Source: Chara braunii (Eukaryota > Streptophyta > Charophyceae > Charales > Characeae). From it: a DNA stretch of 55,819 nucleotides. The DNA lies in assembly GCA_003427395.1 (NCBI GenBank), contig BFEA01000376.1, positions 432,160-487,978 of the forward strand, in the 5' to 3' direction. This document shows positions 1 to 12,504 of this stretch, one piece after another. The notes under the pieces are model-generated. The model ran no database searches and was not told the DNA's origin. It saw nothing but the letters and a program-made list of their open reading frames with translations. The translations under genes and the position numbers were made by a program. The first letter of the stretch is position 1. Every line of letters begins with the position of its first letter.

Positions 1-1183
1 CCCCCCCCAACCCCGCCCCGCGGCCCCCCCCGCCGCCTGCCGATCGGCATTGGGCTCAATGCATGATAAAGACCCTCGACGAGTCACCCGCGATCCCTGC
101 AATACGCCTCATCACCCACAAGAATTGTCGTACAGTGAAAAAAAGAGAACCGCCGACCAGAGCCATACAAACGAAGCTGACCTCTCGTCCTTAAAGCAAC
201 AAAGCATACACCACTAGGGATCACAGCAAAACAGAGGGAGTAAAGGAGGCGTTCGCTGGAGATGGCACGAGAGAGAGCGGGAAGGAGAAAAAAGAGAGGG
301 CGAGGCGACAAGATAGCGACAAACTGGGACATGTACAGAGTCTCGGCTATAGAGACAAGGAGATTCGGGATGATTCAGAGCCAGAGAAACGCAAATAGAG
401 ATACAGAGAAATGAGGAGCACACGGATGCACATGCCCAGAAAAAGACAGGGAGACACAAGACCCGGTATGAATGCGGAACGCAGCGCACACCGACCAAGG
501 AATCGGATCAAAACACGGTGCACAGTTACGGCGAGAAAAGCAGACAAAGGTTCGAGGGGACAACAGGAAGATAATGAGGGGACATACAGGAGAGTTGCAG
601 GAATTACTTGATCATTGAACGATAACAAAGAAGATGAGGAAGTCAGAAGAAGAGAAGAGAGAGAGAGAGAGAGAGAGAGAAGGGAGTGTGTCAAAAGCAA
701 GCTGCACTGAGCAAGAGGATGATGACGAAACGAGCAGAGAAAGGGACGAGAAAAGGGACCCAAAAATGAAGAGGGCAGATTAACATCAGTCAAAAGGGGT
801 ACTTGATCTCATGCAACGATGAGTTAAGGTCTCCTTAGACAGAGAGCGGCAAATGGAGAAGTTCCGGAAGACTTACTTGCGCAGAACATGCTGCCGATGT
901 GACGTGGCGATTCCTCGCCAACCCCAGCGGCGATAAGATCGCGAGATTGCGCGGGAGTCTTTCGGTTGCCAGTCCACCTAGGCGTTAACACACTCAGACA
1001 ATACTGGACACTAATACAGATGACACGTGGCAAAGCCACGGCATCGGCTCGAGGCTGAATAAGCTGATCACGTGTACTTCCTCTAAACCCAAGCAGGACT
1101 GAGGCCTGCAAGAAAAGTGGTGTGGGATCGACAGGGATAGTCGATATTGACGGACGGGCGCCGGCATAGTCCCACCTTTCAAA
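1..1183. other. No gene seen; C-rich start and GA-rich low-complexity stretch
   Basis: The first 40 bases are almost pure C/G. Positions 200-800 are strongly purine-biased on the plus strand, with a (GA)n microsatellite at about 655-681. Open frames here run on both strands at once and have the low-complexity Ser/Leu or Arg composition expected of purine/pyrimidine bias, so I do not call them genes. I see no RNA gene. Confidence 0.6.
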
Positions 1184-1449
1184 GTGGAAGCATTGGAAAA
1201 GTCGGAAATTTGGCGGCGGCGTGAACAACCGGCCGGCGTTAGCTACGTCCTTGGCCTGGGTACCGTTGGCGCCTGGCAAGATTTCTTTTACCTGCGCTGT
1301 GTTTCTTGGCCCGCTCAGTCGTTTAGCCCGCCACTACCGAGGCGAAGGACCGTCCACTGTCGAGCCCGCTCACGAACCGAACCAAAATCACCACCCCGAA
1401 CGAAGCAAAATCACCAACCCCCGCGGTCAGAAACAAAGTGGCTCCGCAA

Positions 1450-1600
1450 CGGAGATCAATCATATCATAGGTGTGATCGGGCGATCGATGGAAAGCCTCA
1501 TCTCATCGCCTATTATTCTAGACCGTTGATGGAATCGACACCACGCAGTTATCAACAAGGTGGAGCCAGGTGGACAATAGAGACAGTCACACATTAGATT
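1450..1600 (+). pseudogene. Possible retrotransposon RNase H relic
   Basis: One plus-strand frame reads GKPHLIAYYSRPL followed by E and Y at spacing resembling the Ty3-like RNase H motif (HPIAYYSRxL...E..Y). The similarity covers only about 25 residues, the catalytic Asp upstream is not recognisable, and the frame loses similarity after the Tyr. It may be a fragment of an element unrelated to the family that fills 4-38 kb. Confidence 0.3.
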
Positions 1601-3945
1601 GGGACCCCGTCTCCGACATGAAATTGCCGCGACGCCAGTTCTACAAAGACTGGCATGTTTCATGCTACTGTACACAGCGCGCTGGCGCACTCTCTACTCG
1701 AACTTCGAAAGACCTACGCAACCTTAGCAACGTGAGGCCGCCCCTGGTCTCGTCGAAATTTGGGAAACGACCGTTGTACCGTCAGCATACCATCCCGTCG
1801 CCCGCCGTCACCGTCCGATGCTGTCATCGTCCGTTAGCGTCCTACCGATCGGTCCACCTTCATACTTGTGGAGATCAGAGAGGTCTTCAAATTGGCCAGA
1901 AGTGACCGGACTGTTTTGGTTACCACCCGGGTAGGGTTTGCTCAAGTTCAGCTCAAAGCCTCGTGGATTGCACCAGCACTTTTCCCAGCCATTTTTCAAT
2001 AGGTGGAAGCAACGGCCTGCCATCAGGCCAAAAATACAAGCGGCCCCTAGGCAAAAAATACATCCAGCCAGGCTAAGAGTATATCCAGCCAGAACAGGTA
2101 GGCGCGATGCGAATTGGCTGGCGGCAGGCTGGTACATCCCGCCAGACGTCGTGCATGCGTAGCTGCATTCTAGTAAAACGTAATATATCGTCAAACATTA
2201 TTGGCCGATAATCTGTAGGCAGAGGGGGAGAGAAGAACGCCAAATTTGAAGAAAAGAGTTAGAGGTTAAACCAAAAAAAAACAGAGAAGTATAAAACAAT
2301 CAGGTGTGAAACTCGAAGAGTGTATCAAATCCAGCATCAAAACAAAGAGTTATCATAGGCGGTACTATACTAGTGTGTTTGAACTAAGCACGAATGAGTT
2401 AAAGCACTGAGAATATACTCAAAGTGGTTATAGTGGCAAAAAAACAAAATGCAAAATACAAAAAAATAACGGTTATTTATAATTTAATCGCAAGATTAAT
2501 GTTTTAATCAATAACGGTTATTGCCTAAATGTTATTTAAAAGTAGTATCAATGGTACCCTATGTAATTAAAATTAAATATAAAAGATAGTATACATACAT
2601 ATACTGTGATGATATACATATATTTTACCGACCTATTAGGAGGAGGATATGATAGACCCGCTAATTGAATACCAAGTTATAATAACATCAACAATAAAAA
2701 TAATTTAATCAACATGTACATTGAAAACCTTATAAAAAATAAGTTACATGTAAAAAAAGGTAAGGACAAGTATCTTTTTAAAAAAAAACTACTTACTTTC
2801 ATCATTTCCGAAGGTATGAAGCAAAAACTATGATTTATAAGAAAACACAATACCTTAACTTTAATAATAATAAGACATATTTCATTGATATTGATTGTCA
2901 ACTTGACAATTATATTTTATGATATTTATCAAATAAATTTATTATAAAAAAAAAAACTTAAAATAGCGTTGAATGATATATTAACAAAATACAAAGGGAC
3001 TATAGGGTATTTCAACTTTTCATATGAATATACAAAATAATTTGGTTAATGTTTTTAGGTTGTGTAGCACACCGAACATGTTCGGAGTTTTTCTGAATGT
3101 CCGAACATGTTCGGGTGTTCGGCCTAACGCTTTCCGAATGTGTTCGGCCGAACATATTAAAAAAATAATAATAATAATTGTTTTTTTTAATTCGAGCTTT
3201 GTTACGAATTTGAGCATATTTCCAAGGCAAAAGTTGTTTGTATTATTATTTTACATGACATATATGTTTTTCAGATTTTTCGAAAAACTTTTTTTTTTTT
3301 TTTTTTTTTCACGTTCGAAGAGTTCTCACGCTCGTTCACGTTCGGTCTTGAACGGTGACCGAACTCGAACACGATGCTACACAGTTTTTAGGATTACAAC
3401 AAATGTCAAAAAAATGCAAGTTGGAAATTATGGTAGAAACAACAAAATACAAGCAGGTTGAAATCCTAAAGGTCAAGATGTATAAAATTATGTTTACTAC
3501 AAGTACAAAATTTGATTTGACGTAAGGGATTGTAAAAAAAAACAAGTTAATGATCAAATATTATAACAAACATCTTTAATAAAAAAAAAAAAAAATTGAA
3601 AGGAGAACACAGTTTGATTATAAACACATCAAACGAAAGTGTTTGCGGTGATAACAAACTTTTACAATATTTTTTTAATGTTTAAATCGAGATATATAAA
3701 CTCGATAAGTATTACGTATGTTTAAATAAAAATACAAAATATTTATAGGCCAACCTAAAACTAAAACTGTTAAAGTATTTATAAATTTTACAAAACAATG
3801 ATATTTATAGATCAGAATAAAACCCTGATAAAAATGATAAACAATGGAGTTACAAAAAAAGTACTTGTTCATATCAAACATAAAATTTTCAATTATACTC
3901 GATAAAACTTTAAAAGGGATTATTATAAAAATAATCAAACATTGG
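1601..3945. other. Unassigned, AT-rich from about 2.2 kb
   Basis: No coding region could be supported. Composition drops sharply to AT-rich after about 2200, with many A/T runs. Open frames are rich in Ile/Phe/Lys/Asn and lack family similarity. The only structured part is the palindrome cluster at 3072-3156. The low-GC block may be old, decayed internal sequence of the retroelement whose LTR E begins at 3946, but I cannot see homology. Confidence 0.5.
3072..3156. repeat. Cluster of CCGAACATGTTCGG palindromes
   Basis: A perfect 14-bp palindrome CCGAACATGTTCGG occurs at 3072-3085 and again at 3101-3114. A third degenerate version (CCGAATGTGTTCGG followed by CCGAACAT) lies at about 3134-3156. 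The spacing of the first two is 29 bp. Function unknown; repeated palindromes suggest a dimeric protein-binding site or a decayed satellite. Confidence 0.6.
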
Positions 3946-4428
3946 TGTCCAACGCATCAGTCTCGAAAGTGCGCACGCATAAAGGAACCCTCCCCGCCAT
4001 ACCGCACACAACCAGTATATTTAGTTCACAAATACTGTTCCGGCTAAGTATGCTAGTCATATCTCTCACGACCTCGTATGACAAAATATAGTGTCACGTT
4101 AGGTACAACTTACTTCCCTCCGAAGCGTTCATCTTTAGACGGACGTGTCCGTGCTGAAGTACGGGCTCACATGTGGTGACTTTTATTTATTGTGTCAGAG
4201 ATAAGTCAACCGAGGGTGTTTCTTGTCGATAACAATATAAATGTATATGCAGTAAAACACCTTAGACTTGTCCGTAAATGTGTTGGTTAATAAAATGTTG
4301 ACCTCCCAAGGTCTGTTTTTATCTCATATCAATTTAATCTTACAAACTTTCGTTCTTAAAATATTTTAACCTAATTACTGTCTTATAATTTAGTTAGCAT
4401 AGGGACAGGGAGTTGCGGGTTGTGAGGA

Positions 4429-4438
4429 TATATATATA
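4429..4438 (-). promoter_or_regulatory. TATA-like run in LTR E
   Basis: A TATATATATA run lies between the tRNA-like segment and the LTR end, the same relative order as the TATA boxes in LTRs A, B, C and D. It is flanked by a GA/CT run, so it could also be simple repeat. Confidence 0.35.
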
Positions 4439-4548
4439 GAGAGAGAGAAAATTAACAACGAATAAGTTATTTCACGAGAGACTTCAGGTGTAGTTCGCGG
4501 GCCGAAATACTTAAGAGAGACGTGCGTGCGAGATAAATCATAATACTA

Positions 4549-4607
4549 TGGAGTTTATCTCTCCTTGTATTTAAACAGTTCAGGAGTGTACCAACTAAGC
4601 TAGGTCC
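4549..4607 (-). repeat. Weak tRNA-like segment in LTR E
   Basis: On the minus strand GGACCTAGCTTAGTTGG is followed by a CTGAACT stretch and a decayed B-box-like sequence. It aligns loosely with the tRNA-like units at 15329 and 36178 (shared CTAGC, AGT-GG, TGAACT). TAGCTTAGTTGG is a good Pol III A-box. The closing arm and the U6 segment found in the other copies are not recognisable here. Confidence 0.35.
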
Positions 4608-5631
4608 ATTGGTTTTATCGTAGGTCCCGAAAAAAAAAAAAAAAAACACAAAATAAAAATATGGAAAGTAAAAATAACTAAAGGAAGGGCGGGGGAAAGA
4701 AAGGAACCCGTTCGTTCCCCCATGGTCCTACCAGTCGGGCCCGAGATCGGGTTTGATGACAAAAGTCAAGGAGAATAATTTATAGGACCCTCAACCCCTC
4801 GGCTTCATTCAATCACGCTCCACAACTCCGTCGTCACCAACAATTGACATTGATTCCCGTAAGTCCAAGGCTGGTTATAGCAGGTGGAAATTTCATTTTA
4901 AAGAGTATCCGCCTTCCTCCTAGTTCCGTCAAACAGCACTAGGTCGCTCTTTGGCCTACTGGCCACTCCTTCGCACACCACATTCCCTCACTTACTGCTC
5001 GGAGCGACCGATTTTATCCGTAGCCGCTGTGCGTATGATAAAATCGCACAATTACCAAGAATTTCGGCTTTCTCAATAGGTTACTCTCTCGAAAGGCCGT
5101 ACTTTTACCACCTTGGCATCGGAAACCCCGACTTCCATCTATAACACACTCTACTATTGCCAACCTTTCCAAGATCATTGACGACTTTTACCGCGAGCAA
5201 AACACGGTCAACCTAAGTGTCTGCAAACTCAAACATCGACTTTGAAAAGTCAACAGAAATCACTTCATACCAGGGTTTTGATGATGAATCTCAACGTTAA
5301 CTGTAAATTCCGCCAGCGTTTTATGCGTGGGTTGTCAATGTGCACGTGCTACAAACTTAAACTCCTCTACAGCCCCCACCACTGGGTGCGGTCGTCAATC
5401 GTAACATCAGTTAATTAAATAACTAAACGTTTGTCTAAACCACACGTGCCCTCGAAGTGCAGGCTCAAACACTCTCTGATTTGACCATATATGCGCTCAA
5501 CGTTCCCTATTACAAAAAGTCGGTTGCGGTCATGCAAAAATGGGGCACTTTCTCATATATCATCAAAGATGCATCTCATGTAAGATGCTAAAATATGCAT
5601 ACATATCCTTGTAAGGGTATTCGTGTCGGCA

Positions 5632-6899
5632 ACAGGTTAAGTCATCCTAAAACAGTAGATCTCATGTTATTCCAACTGCCCTATATTTAGATTTGACCAC
5701 GACGGTTGGAGTCCGACTCACCCACCAGTTTTCCGCCTATGGCGCTGGTTGCCCCGCCCAAATTTTGAACGTAAGACCCTGTCTAACTACGATTTCCGAC
5801 TCTAGCAAACCCACTGGATTACAACCTTTGATTGCGGTAGGGTTCCAACTGACCTCTTTTGACTTCACTAGCCAGACTGTCGGAGTCTTAGCCTAAGTCA
5901 ACTACGGAATTCGATACTGAAGTCGGGGACCGAGTGATCCCACCAAATTGCAACCTACTGCGGTAAGGCTTTGGCTAATCCCGACAATCAACGACACTTT
6001 AGGTTGAGGAAGAAACCCTGAGCACAAACATCCAAACAAACATATTAAAGTCCGCAAGCAGATTGCTCATGCCTCAAATAACATGACAAACATTTCTCAA
6101 GAAAGGTCACTTCAGTCTCAAGAGGTACTGAACAACAACAAGACAACCGACAACAAGTATTTGTAAGAGACATCCCTTCAGCCTCAAAAAGTTATGTGGT
6201 GTTGATCCCTGTAAAAACCCTTTCCTTATCTAAAATTTTTTCAAGAGACCACCCGTCAGCCTTGAGGAAATACTGAGGTAATAGTCCTAGAGAGGTCCCT
6301 TTCCTCATTTGAGACAGAAGATGAGCAACTTAGTCAAAAGACACGAAGTCCCTTTACTGACAAATCTTTGTCAAGTAAAGTTGGACTTCCTTATGCCTAT
6401 TCTCATAAAACGTTTCTAAGACAAACAACTTAGCCAGAAAACACGAAGTCCTTTTATTTACAACTCTTTGGTCAAGCAAAGATGAACCTTTTTATATTCA
6501 TCAAACTTTATCTTTATTACAAAAATAATACTGATTACACATTTAATGTGTCACAACCACGAGTTCTTTAATCTTAATACTGCATCAATATTTAGGAAGG
6601 TTATATCTCATCACCTCCTACTGCAACTACATTTCATAGTTGTTCCCCATGCTCAGGGATCTAACACTCGTGTACCGACTATAGCTCTGCATCAATGATA
6701 TTTTAATCTCATTAGTTCATTATCACTTGCAGAAATAAGAAATTAATTCACTTGCAGAAACGAATATGAATCGTATAAAAATTCTCTCTTAATCTTTTGT
6801 ATCAAAACTGATATGCTGAAAATTGACGTACTGAATTGACAATGAAAGAATGACCAAAGTTTACGGAAAGTTCAGTCTTACAGTCTCAGTGTCTTACTG
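5632..6899 (-). other. Non-coding region between integrase and 3' LTR of element P
   Basis: No open frame of note on the minus strand, in the sense of element P. The plus-strand 67-codon frame at 5693-5896 has no recognisable similarity. The stretch is AC-rich and holds several imperfect repeats. The plus-strand element has a comparable non-coding interval (33.6-35.6 kb) between pol and LTR B, so this is likely the 3' untranslated part of the element. Confidence 0.5.
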
Positions 6900-7572
6900 T
6901 ACTTCTTTCAACTTTTTATGATTGTTCTCTTATTGGATGATTGATCTCTCTTATCTTTCTTCGTGACCACTGTAGAAACCAGATTATAATCTTTGAAGAT
7001 AAACTTACGAAGTCTCGATCAAAATTTCATATCATGAATTTTTTAATCATCCATCTCAGATATCTCATAGACTTAGTCATTTGCTTCACCAGTAACTCTG
7101 TAAGGACCAAGCCATATAGGCTACAAACGTTTAGTCCACTTAGTCTCTAGTGAACTGTCATAAAGCAAAACGATATCATCAACTTTTAGTTTATTTTTTC
7201 TTATGTATATCTTCTTATTCCAACTCTTTTGATCAGAAAGTCGGATGATGACCATCGCAGCATCCAGCACAACCTGATCAATTATTCTAATCTGTAGAAG
7301 TTTTGAGAGAGAATATTCTCCGTTACTTTCTTGACTTGATCAAGTATTCACTATGCTTTCAATAGGTAGGGTAGCATACTGACGGTACCACAAAGTGAAT
7401 AGTGCATAGTTAGTGGTCCTCTTAATCATGATGTTATCAATATAGACTGCATCTCTTAGCTCTTTTTACTAGTTGTTGAGGTTTTCGTCATACCAATTTG
7501 CTAATGAATCCTTCAAAGTCTTGTAACCTCTCTCAACTGGTGCATTTGCTTGAGGATGATAAGTAGTCATAT
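6900..7572 (-). pseudogene. Integrase C-terminal part of element P (Ty3/gypsy pol), broken
   Basis: Minus-strand translation directly after LTR D gives TTYHPQANAPVERGYKTLKD. This holds the end of the integrase catalytic core, including the Glu of the DDE triad in PVERG. Further down one frame gives VDDIVLLYDSSLETKWTKRL and then WLGPYRV, the GPY/F module that follows Ty3-like integrases. The same modules occur in the plus-strand element at 33277-33597. Stops interrupt the frame, so it is not functional. The N-terminal part of the same integrase lies at 12774-13850, on the other side of LTR D. Confidence 0.8.
7568..7572. repeat. CATAT target-site duplication flanking LTR D (left copy)
   Basis: CATAT lies immediately left of LTR D (ends 7572). 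CATAT also occurs at 12775-12779, one base beyond its other end at 12773. Five-base duplications are normal for Ty3-like integration. The single extra base at the right end prevents a perfect call. Confidence 0.55.
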
Positions 7573-10500
7573 TGTCGAGCGCATCGACTTTCGTATTTTT
7601 GGAAAGCGTGGGAGCCCTTCCGGCCATGTCACGCAGGAGTAAACAAAACCAAATTTGAGACAACTCGAAAACGATGCAAAGTATCCCGCGAACCGCCAAG
7701 ACGGCCGAGGTCGGGTCCTCCCTTCGCCGCTCTAGCCAGGTGCATCAGCTGTACTTCCCACAGTCCCCTACGACAGACTAGGTTCTCGCGGGGCACATTT
7801 TAGCTTCCCTAAGGGGCTGTAACCACCCTTAGGGGCGTATTCCTATTGAGCTACTGACCCACATGCAAAAGTTTTTACATGAAGATGCAGACGTAGGCCA
7901 ACCGAGGGCGTTTGCCCATTTGCTGGAATATAGGTACGCTTAGTTAAACGACAAGTGGACCCGAACGTTGTCTGTTCCCTAGGGCGCTGATCTCCTAGGT
8001 ACAAAACGAACGTCAGTTTACTAGGACGGTCTCAACCAAACACGAAAAAAAAAAAAAAAATCATAGTCCCTTTATAACTCTCTAGTCACAAAACAAATAA
8101 AATCAATACACTTTTACCCAAGATAGGTTTTTGACTTGATGAGATGATCTGCCAAAGTTATTTTTTCCAGCCTATATGATTGCGGAGACCTTTATATTGT
8201 CGGTCCCAAGGTAGAGACAATTTTTCAACGAAACGGTTTTGAAAAGGGCAACCTAATATTTAATGTGCGGGTGGGTCTGTCAACACACCCATTAGACCTT
8301 GCCATGAATGACTTCTGCAAGTAAATTTCACTACTACCATGCAAATCAACAAGTGATTAAGTTCTTGATCGAAGTTTGAATCACACCTCTGCAACACATG
8401 CAGCTTGCTTGGAGGGAAGTATTATCTAGAGAATAAAAAATTTATTGGTCGTTTTGTCCTTCTGAGCAATAATTATTTTTTTTGTTCTTCAAATTATGAA
8501 GTATCCATCTTCATATCCGGTTACTCAAAATAAAACTGTAGTTGTTAATAATGTGCAAAGAAAACCATCTCCTTCATTACATACTTTAGCTTACGGGGTG
8601 GAGCTTCTTATGTCTCCAACTTTTTATTCTAACGGTGATACATATGGTGACCGACCACCCGCAAGGACATAAATTAACCCCCACGTCGCCCTGAATTGGA
8701 CAAGGGTTGACCCACATTGTGCTGTCATGCACCTATCCCTCTAGAAAGTAGTCTCTGGATACTCCTTCCCCTCGCCCGAACCCGAAGACCTGGATGTCAG
8801 AGGTTGATCCGTCACCACCGAGTTGGCAAAGTAGCACCCCCGACAAATCGGGCCCACTCCAAGTCGATAATAGGGTCGACTCCAAAAACATACGAACCCC
8901 CGCCTTTGATGCTTCCTAGAGAAAACGGGCGATCAAACCCAATGCGGACTGTCTATCTCCTTCTCTCGAACGACTTGGGAATTTAAACAAAAAGAAAACG
9001 AAGTATGACAAGCTTAAAAAAAAAAGGTAAGTGTTCGAGATAGAAAGGGTCGATCCTCAAGAAAAAAATCAAATTTGTTTATCACCATTTATAAATTTTA
9101 TTTCATGGTACTTGTTGACATTATTCATTTCAAAATACAAGTACATTTAACATGCATGCAAGCGAAAGGTAGAAGCAGGACAATCCTTTCTCGTTTTTCC
9201 AATAGGCATAATCAATCTCCTTTGCAAGCATCCTTCTACCTACCTGCACAGACCGCAAAGCAGAACAAACAAGTTCAAAGGAAACCAATACAATCCCATA
9301 CGCAAGTCAGATTTTTCCATTCACATGCGAACACACATTTCCTTTGCCTTTTCAATGAAACGAGTCAAGCAAGTAGAGGTTCACACAGGTGTGAAGGAAA
9401 ATCTGATTCAATCAACTGACCTTGAGTGAAGTTTGAATTGACTCACTAAAAAAAGATGAGTGGTATCCCAAATTTGAAAAGACGATCGTCGTTGAAGTCC
9501 GAAGTATGCGGCTCAGAACTCCCTCAACTTATGCCCGTTCCACTGAACGACGGTCGCTTTTCTCTCCAAATACTCGAATGAGCAAAGGTCGGCTCGACTG
9601 AAAGGACTCATGTGAGATAACCCTCCAGGAGGGGGTTCTCAACAATAAGTCTTATGTGGTCCCAACAGTCTCAACGACACCCTGTCCTCCAAGGACAGTT
9701 TCTTCCTAAACATATGTCCACGCCGCCCCCAATCACCACGGATGCTCACAATAACCATACCAACATGATGGTTTCAATCTCAAAATCAATCCCACTTGAT
9801 CCAAAATAGCCCCAGGTGGTCTCACATTGCTCCCGCACTTTCACCAAATAGTTTATGAAAGAGCACACATAACTGGTCCCAAAATATAACGGCGGCCTTC
9901 TGGTGCAAATGCCGCAAGCGCAGTATCCAAATGGCCACACAAATTATACCACGACACCAAACTACTACCGCCTCGGTGCTGTAAAACAGGTAGCACGACC
10001 CCATTGAAAATGTCGCTACCGCCGTGCCCAAAAAATGACAGTATTTCCTCCTCAAAAAAAGTTGCCGCCGAGCCAAGATTCCAACAATATAACCCTTGAC
10101 GAACCTTTGCAGTTCACTATGGAGTTGGACAACACCTCCCCTGTTGCGTCATAAAGTCCGCCACCGCCGTGCCGTAATTTTGGCAACACCTTCTCATAGG
10201 AAGGCCTTCACGACAACGGGGCAGTCCAGCAACACCTTCCCCTAGGAAGGTCTTAACGCCGACGCGGCCACATACGCCCGTTGTGGTCTCTTGTCGCACG
10301 ATCCGAGCTTGTTGAGGACCCGCAACCGCAACGCAAGCACAAGGGTGAGGCAATACGCTCTCAGCCTTTGGCAAGGGTGAGGCAATAAGCTCTCAGCCTT
10401 TGGCTATGACTGCCTCTCCTCCACCCTCAACTTCCTGCAGACCTTCACTACTTCCCCAACAACATCTCCCCCTTACTTGCAGACCAACATTCTTTCTTTC

Positions 10501-10618
10501 AACACCCTTTCCTCCTCAACTCCAGTAGCCTCTCCCCTCAGCACTTGCAGCATTTGCTCTTCAGCAAATGAGTATAATCACTGCCTCACAAGTTTGAGGC
10601 AACTGGGGCGTTGGCTGC

Positions 10619-10625
10619 TTATATA
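10619..10625 (-). promoter_or_regulatory. TATA box of LTR D
   Basis: Minus-strand TATATAA within ACTATATAAGC, about 2.15 kb from the LTR start. The setting matches the TATAAAA at 16795 in LTR A and at 37828 in LTR B, in each case followed by CAG-containing sequence. It is the likely Pol II core promoter separating U3 from R. Confidence 0.6.
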
Positions 10626-11879
10626 GTTGAGGGAGGTGGTGGTAGCAGCCTGATCCCTCAACCAAAAATTTGAACTCAGGCTGAGCCCTTGATTTCCAAG
10701 TGAGATCAAGGGTCTCTATCTGCCCCACATAGCCCAAAAGACCAGGACTATGCAATAGGAAATGAACCTCGCTTCCTTTTTGGCATACACAGAGAAAGGG
10801 GTGGTTGTTTCCAGCCTTCTCTTATTAATCTGCTATTGTTGAGGCTAGGCCTCAACAATGCATCAACCCCCTACGCCTGGCCAGACTCAAAGTTGGTTCC
10901 CTAGCTGGTTTGCTGCACAAGGTGCAGGAAACCACCTAAGAACCTGGCCCCGACAACGGCCAGGTGCATACACACACCCTCATTTTGCTACTTTCAGCAA
11001 CCTTGTTTTCTCTCAGCAAGGAAAAAACGAGCTAAAAAAAACAACAAAAAAAAGCCTCCTCGTTTCTTTGTGAGGACTAACCTGTAGCTTAACAACGAAC
11101 GGGTAAGGTTCTTTCACAGAGCCGAGAGTCAAGCTGAACAGGGTCTTCATTCCTCTGCCCACGCCTGTATCTGGCATAAGTTGGGCGCCTGTTTCAGGCG
11201 CGCGGCCCAATAAAGCTTCCCCTTCCCTTTTGTTTGTTGCACTCGTTCACCAAAACGAACGGGCGCAACCTCCTGGCTTATAGCGACGGGGATGGAAGTA
11301 GCAAGCCAGCCACACGGTTGAAGACTTACCTGCTCGGAATCACGTTGCAGCAGAAAGCAACTCGCCCGCCCTTAGCAAACTGGAAACCACCCAAAGCGTG
11401 TGCAGAGAGCCCCTTGTAAAACCCCACGCCCTGAACGTAGCTGCCCTGTGACGACATATTCATTCGATTTTGCTAATCCTGTAGCTGGCAGTAGCAGCCC
11501 GTTCTTCAAAACGAACGGGGGCTCTAGTAATACCACGAACAAATAAGACAAAAAAACAAAATCTAACGAATCTAAAAAGAAGAAATAGTACTAAAGAAAA
11601 TATATAAAGAATGAAAATCCTCAAGAAAATCTAAGAAAAAAAAAACACAAAGAAAAACAAAATCAACAAACTTACCTTGCAATATAACGGTCGCCCGTTA
11701 AAACAAGCAACAACGCCTTCTGGGGACTTCAAGTCCCTTTAACTTCAGATAGCGCCAAGTGGCGCTTCACGTCCGATTTTTTTCTTGTCTTCATTAGCTA
11801 AAGCCAACTGTCACCTCTATTCGTGGAACTCCCACGAACTGTTGAAATACAGACCCGAGTTCGATCCCAGCAGAGATCG

Positions 11880-11939
11880 AAAAATTTAGACCACTTTTTG
11901 ATTTAGGCTTGTCAACCTTACGCAGCGGCCATGCTAATT
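11880..11939 (-). pseudogene. U6 snRNA 3'-half sequence embedded in LTR D
   Basis: About 60 nt on the minus strand match the 3' half of plant U6 snRNA as I know it, from ATTAGCATGG through AAGGTTGACA to GTGGTCTAAATTTTT. It includes the 3'-terminal T run, with roughly nine differences. The 5' half of U6 (the ACAGAGA box side) is absent; sequence upstream instead belongs to the LTR. This is the most complete of four such segments in the window. Not expected to be a working U6 gene. Confidence 0.8.
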
Positions 11940-12027
11940 CGCACGGCCGATATAAGCTGCGTGATCTTTATGATCGGATGGCCAGATCCGACTGCACTGG
12001 CAGTAACTTCGGTGGCCAGCTCCAAAA

Positions 12028-12115
12028 GGAGCTAGCCCAGTAGAGCGGCTGGTCAGGTCCGATCCCCATATCAGTGGGGTGTCAGTCAAGTACCGGTACC
12101 TACTGGGCTAGCTCC
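12028..12115 (-). repeat. tRNA-like hairpin with A-box and B-box look-alikes (LTR D)
   Basis: On the minus strand the 88-nt unit is bounded by GGAGCTAGCCCAGTAG and its exact complement CTACTGGGCTAGCTCC, a 16-bp stem. Inside are TAGCCCAGTAGG (fits the Pol III A-box TRGCNNAGNNGG) and GGGATCGGACC (resembles the B-box GGTTCGANNCC). The length is that of a tRNA, but the closing stem is far longer than a 7-bp acceptor stem and no clean cloverleaf forms, so I call it tRNA-derived rather than a tRNA gene. Confidence 0.6.
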
Positions 12116-12418
12116 TACCACGACAGAGGTAGGAGCAACTCTTCCCAACTGGTTCCCCCAGCCCTGTGACCTGCGGCTCAGGGCCCATGCCCACAACAAG
12201 GCCAAGTTGCCCTGTCCAAGGTCCGGTAATGGACCCTTGCTCAGGCGCATAGCCTCCACGAACTGCAGCCGGCCCACGCGTGGCCTTGCCAAAATACAAA
12301 GGCCAGACGTTGCCTCAACGGGGCCACGCTTTCACGAGTGAAGGTCTTAATTAGTCGTTGGGCTCTGAATCGTGCGACTTAACTGCCACACATTTTTATG
12401 TTAGGTAGAATAAATATA

Positions 12419-12420
<2 letters not shown>

Positions 12421-12498
<78 letters not shown>

Positions 12499-12504
12499 TT
12501 TTTT
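12421..12504. repeat. (TA)n microsatellite followed by a T run
   Basis: About 60 bp of perfect TA repeat followed by about 24 T on the plus strand. On the minus strand (sense of LTR D) this is an A run then (TA)n. Open frames made of Ile-Tyr repeats here are artefacts. Confidence 0.95.

Larger units (their letters stand above)
3946..5631 (-). mobile_element. LTR E, 3' LTR of the minus-strand element P (short variant)
   Basis: Read on the minus strand, this starts TGCCGACACGAATACC, a diverged form of the family start seen at 22604 and 35578, and ends GATGCGTTGGACA, a diverged form of the family end GATGCGCTCGACA. The last 300 bases align with the end of LTR D: both have the block around CCAACCGAGGGYGTTT and the block around GAACCCTCCCCGCCAT (plus-strand sense). 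It is only about 1.7 kb, so most of the U3 repeat, hairpin and 54-bp modules are missing. It lies about 1.3 kb downstream of the integrase end of element P, as expected for its 3' LTR. Boundaries rest on by-eye alignment. Confidence 0.6.

Noticed and set aside
1808-2194. 128-codon minus-strand frame with hydrophobic Cys-rich segment
   Set aside because: No family similarity, and an overlapping frame exists on the other strand; kept as unassigned.
3072-3085. p53-type response element (GAACATGTTC)
   Set aside because: Matches the animal half-site by its palindrome, but the sequence appears plant-like, where p53 is absent.
11880-11939. Functional U6 snRNA gene
   Set aside because: Only the 3' half is present, with substitutions, and no plant USE plus TATA promoter at the proper spacing; it sits inside an LTR copy.
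12028-12115. Functional tRNA gene
   Set aside because: A- and B-box-like words are present but there is no cloverleaf; the closing stem is 16 bp and the anticodon arm is not recognisable.
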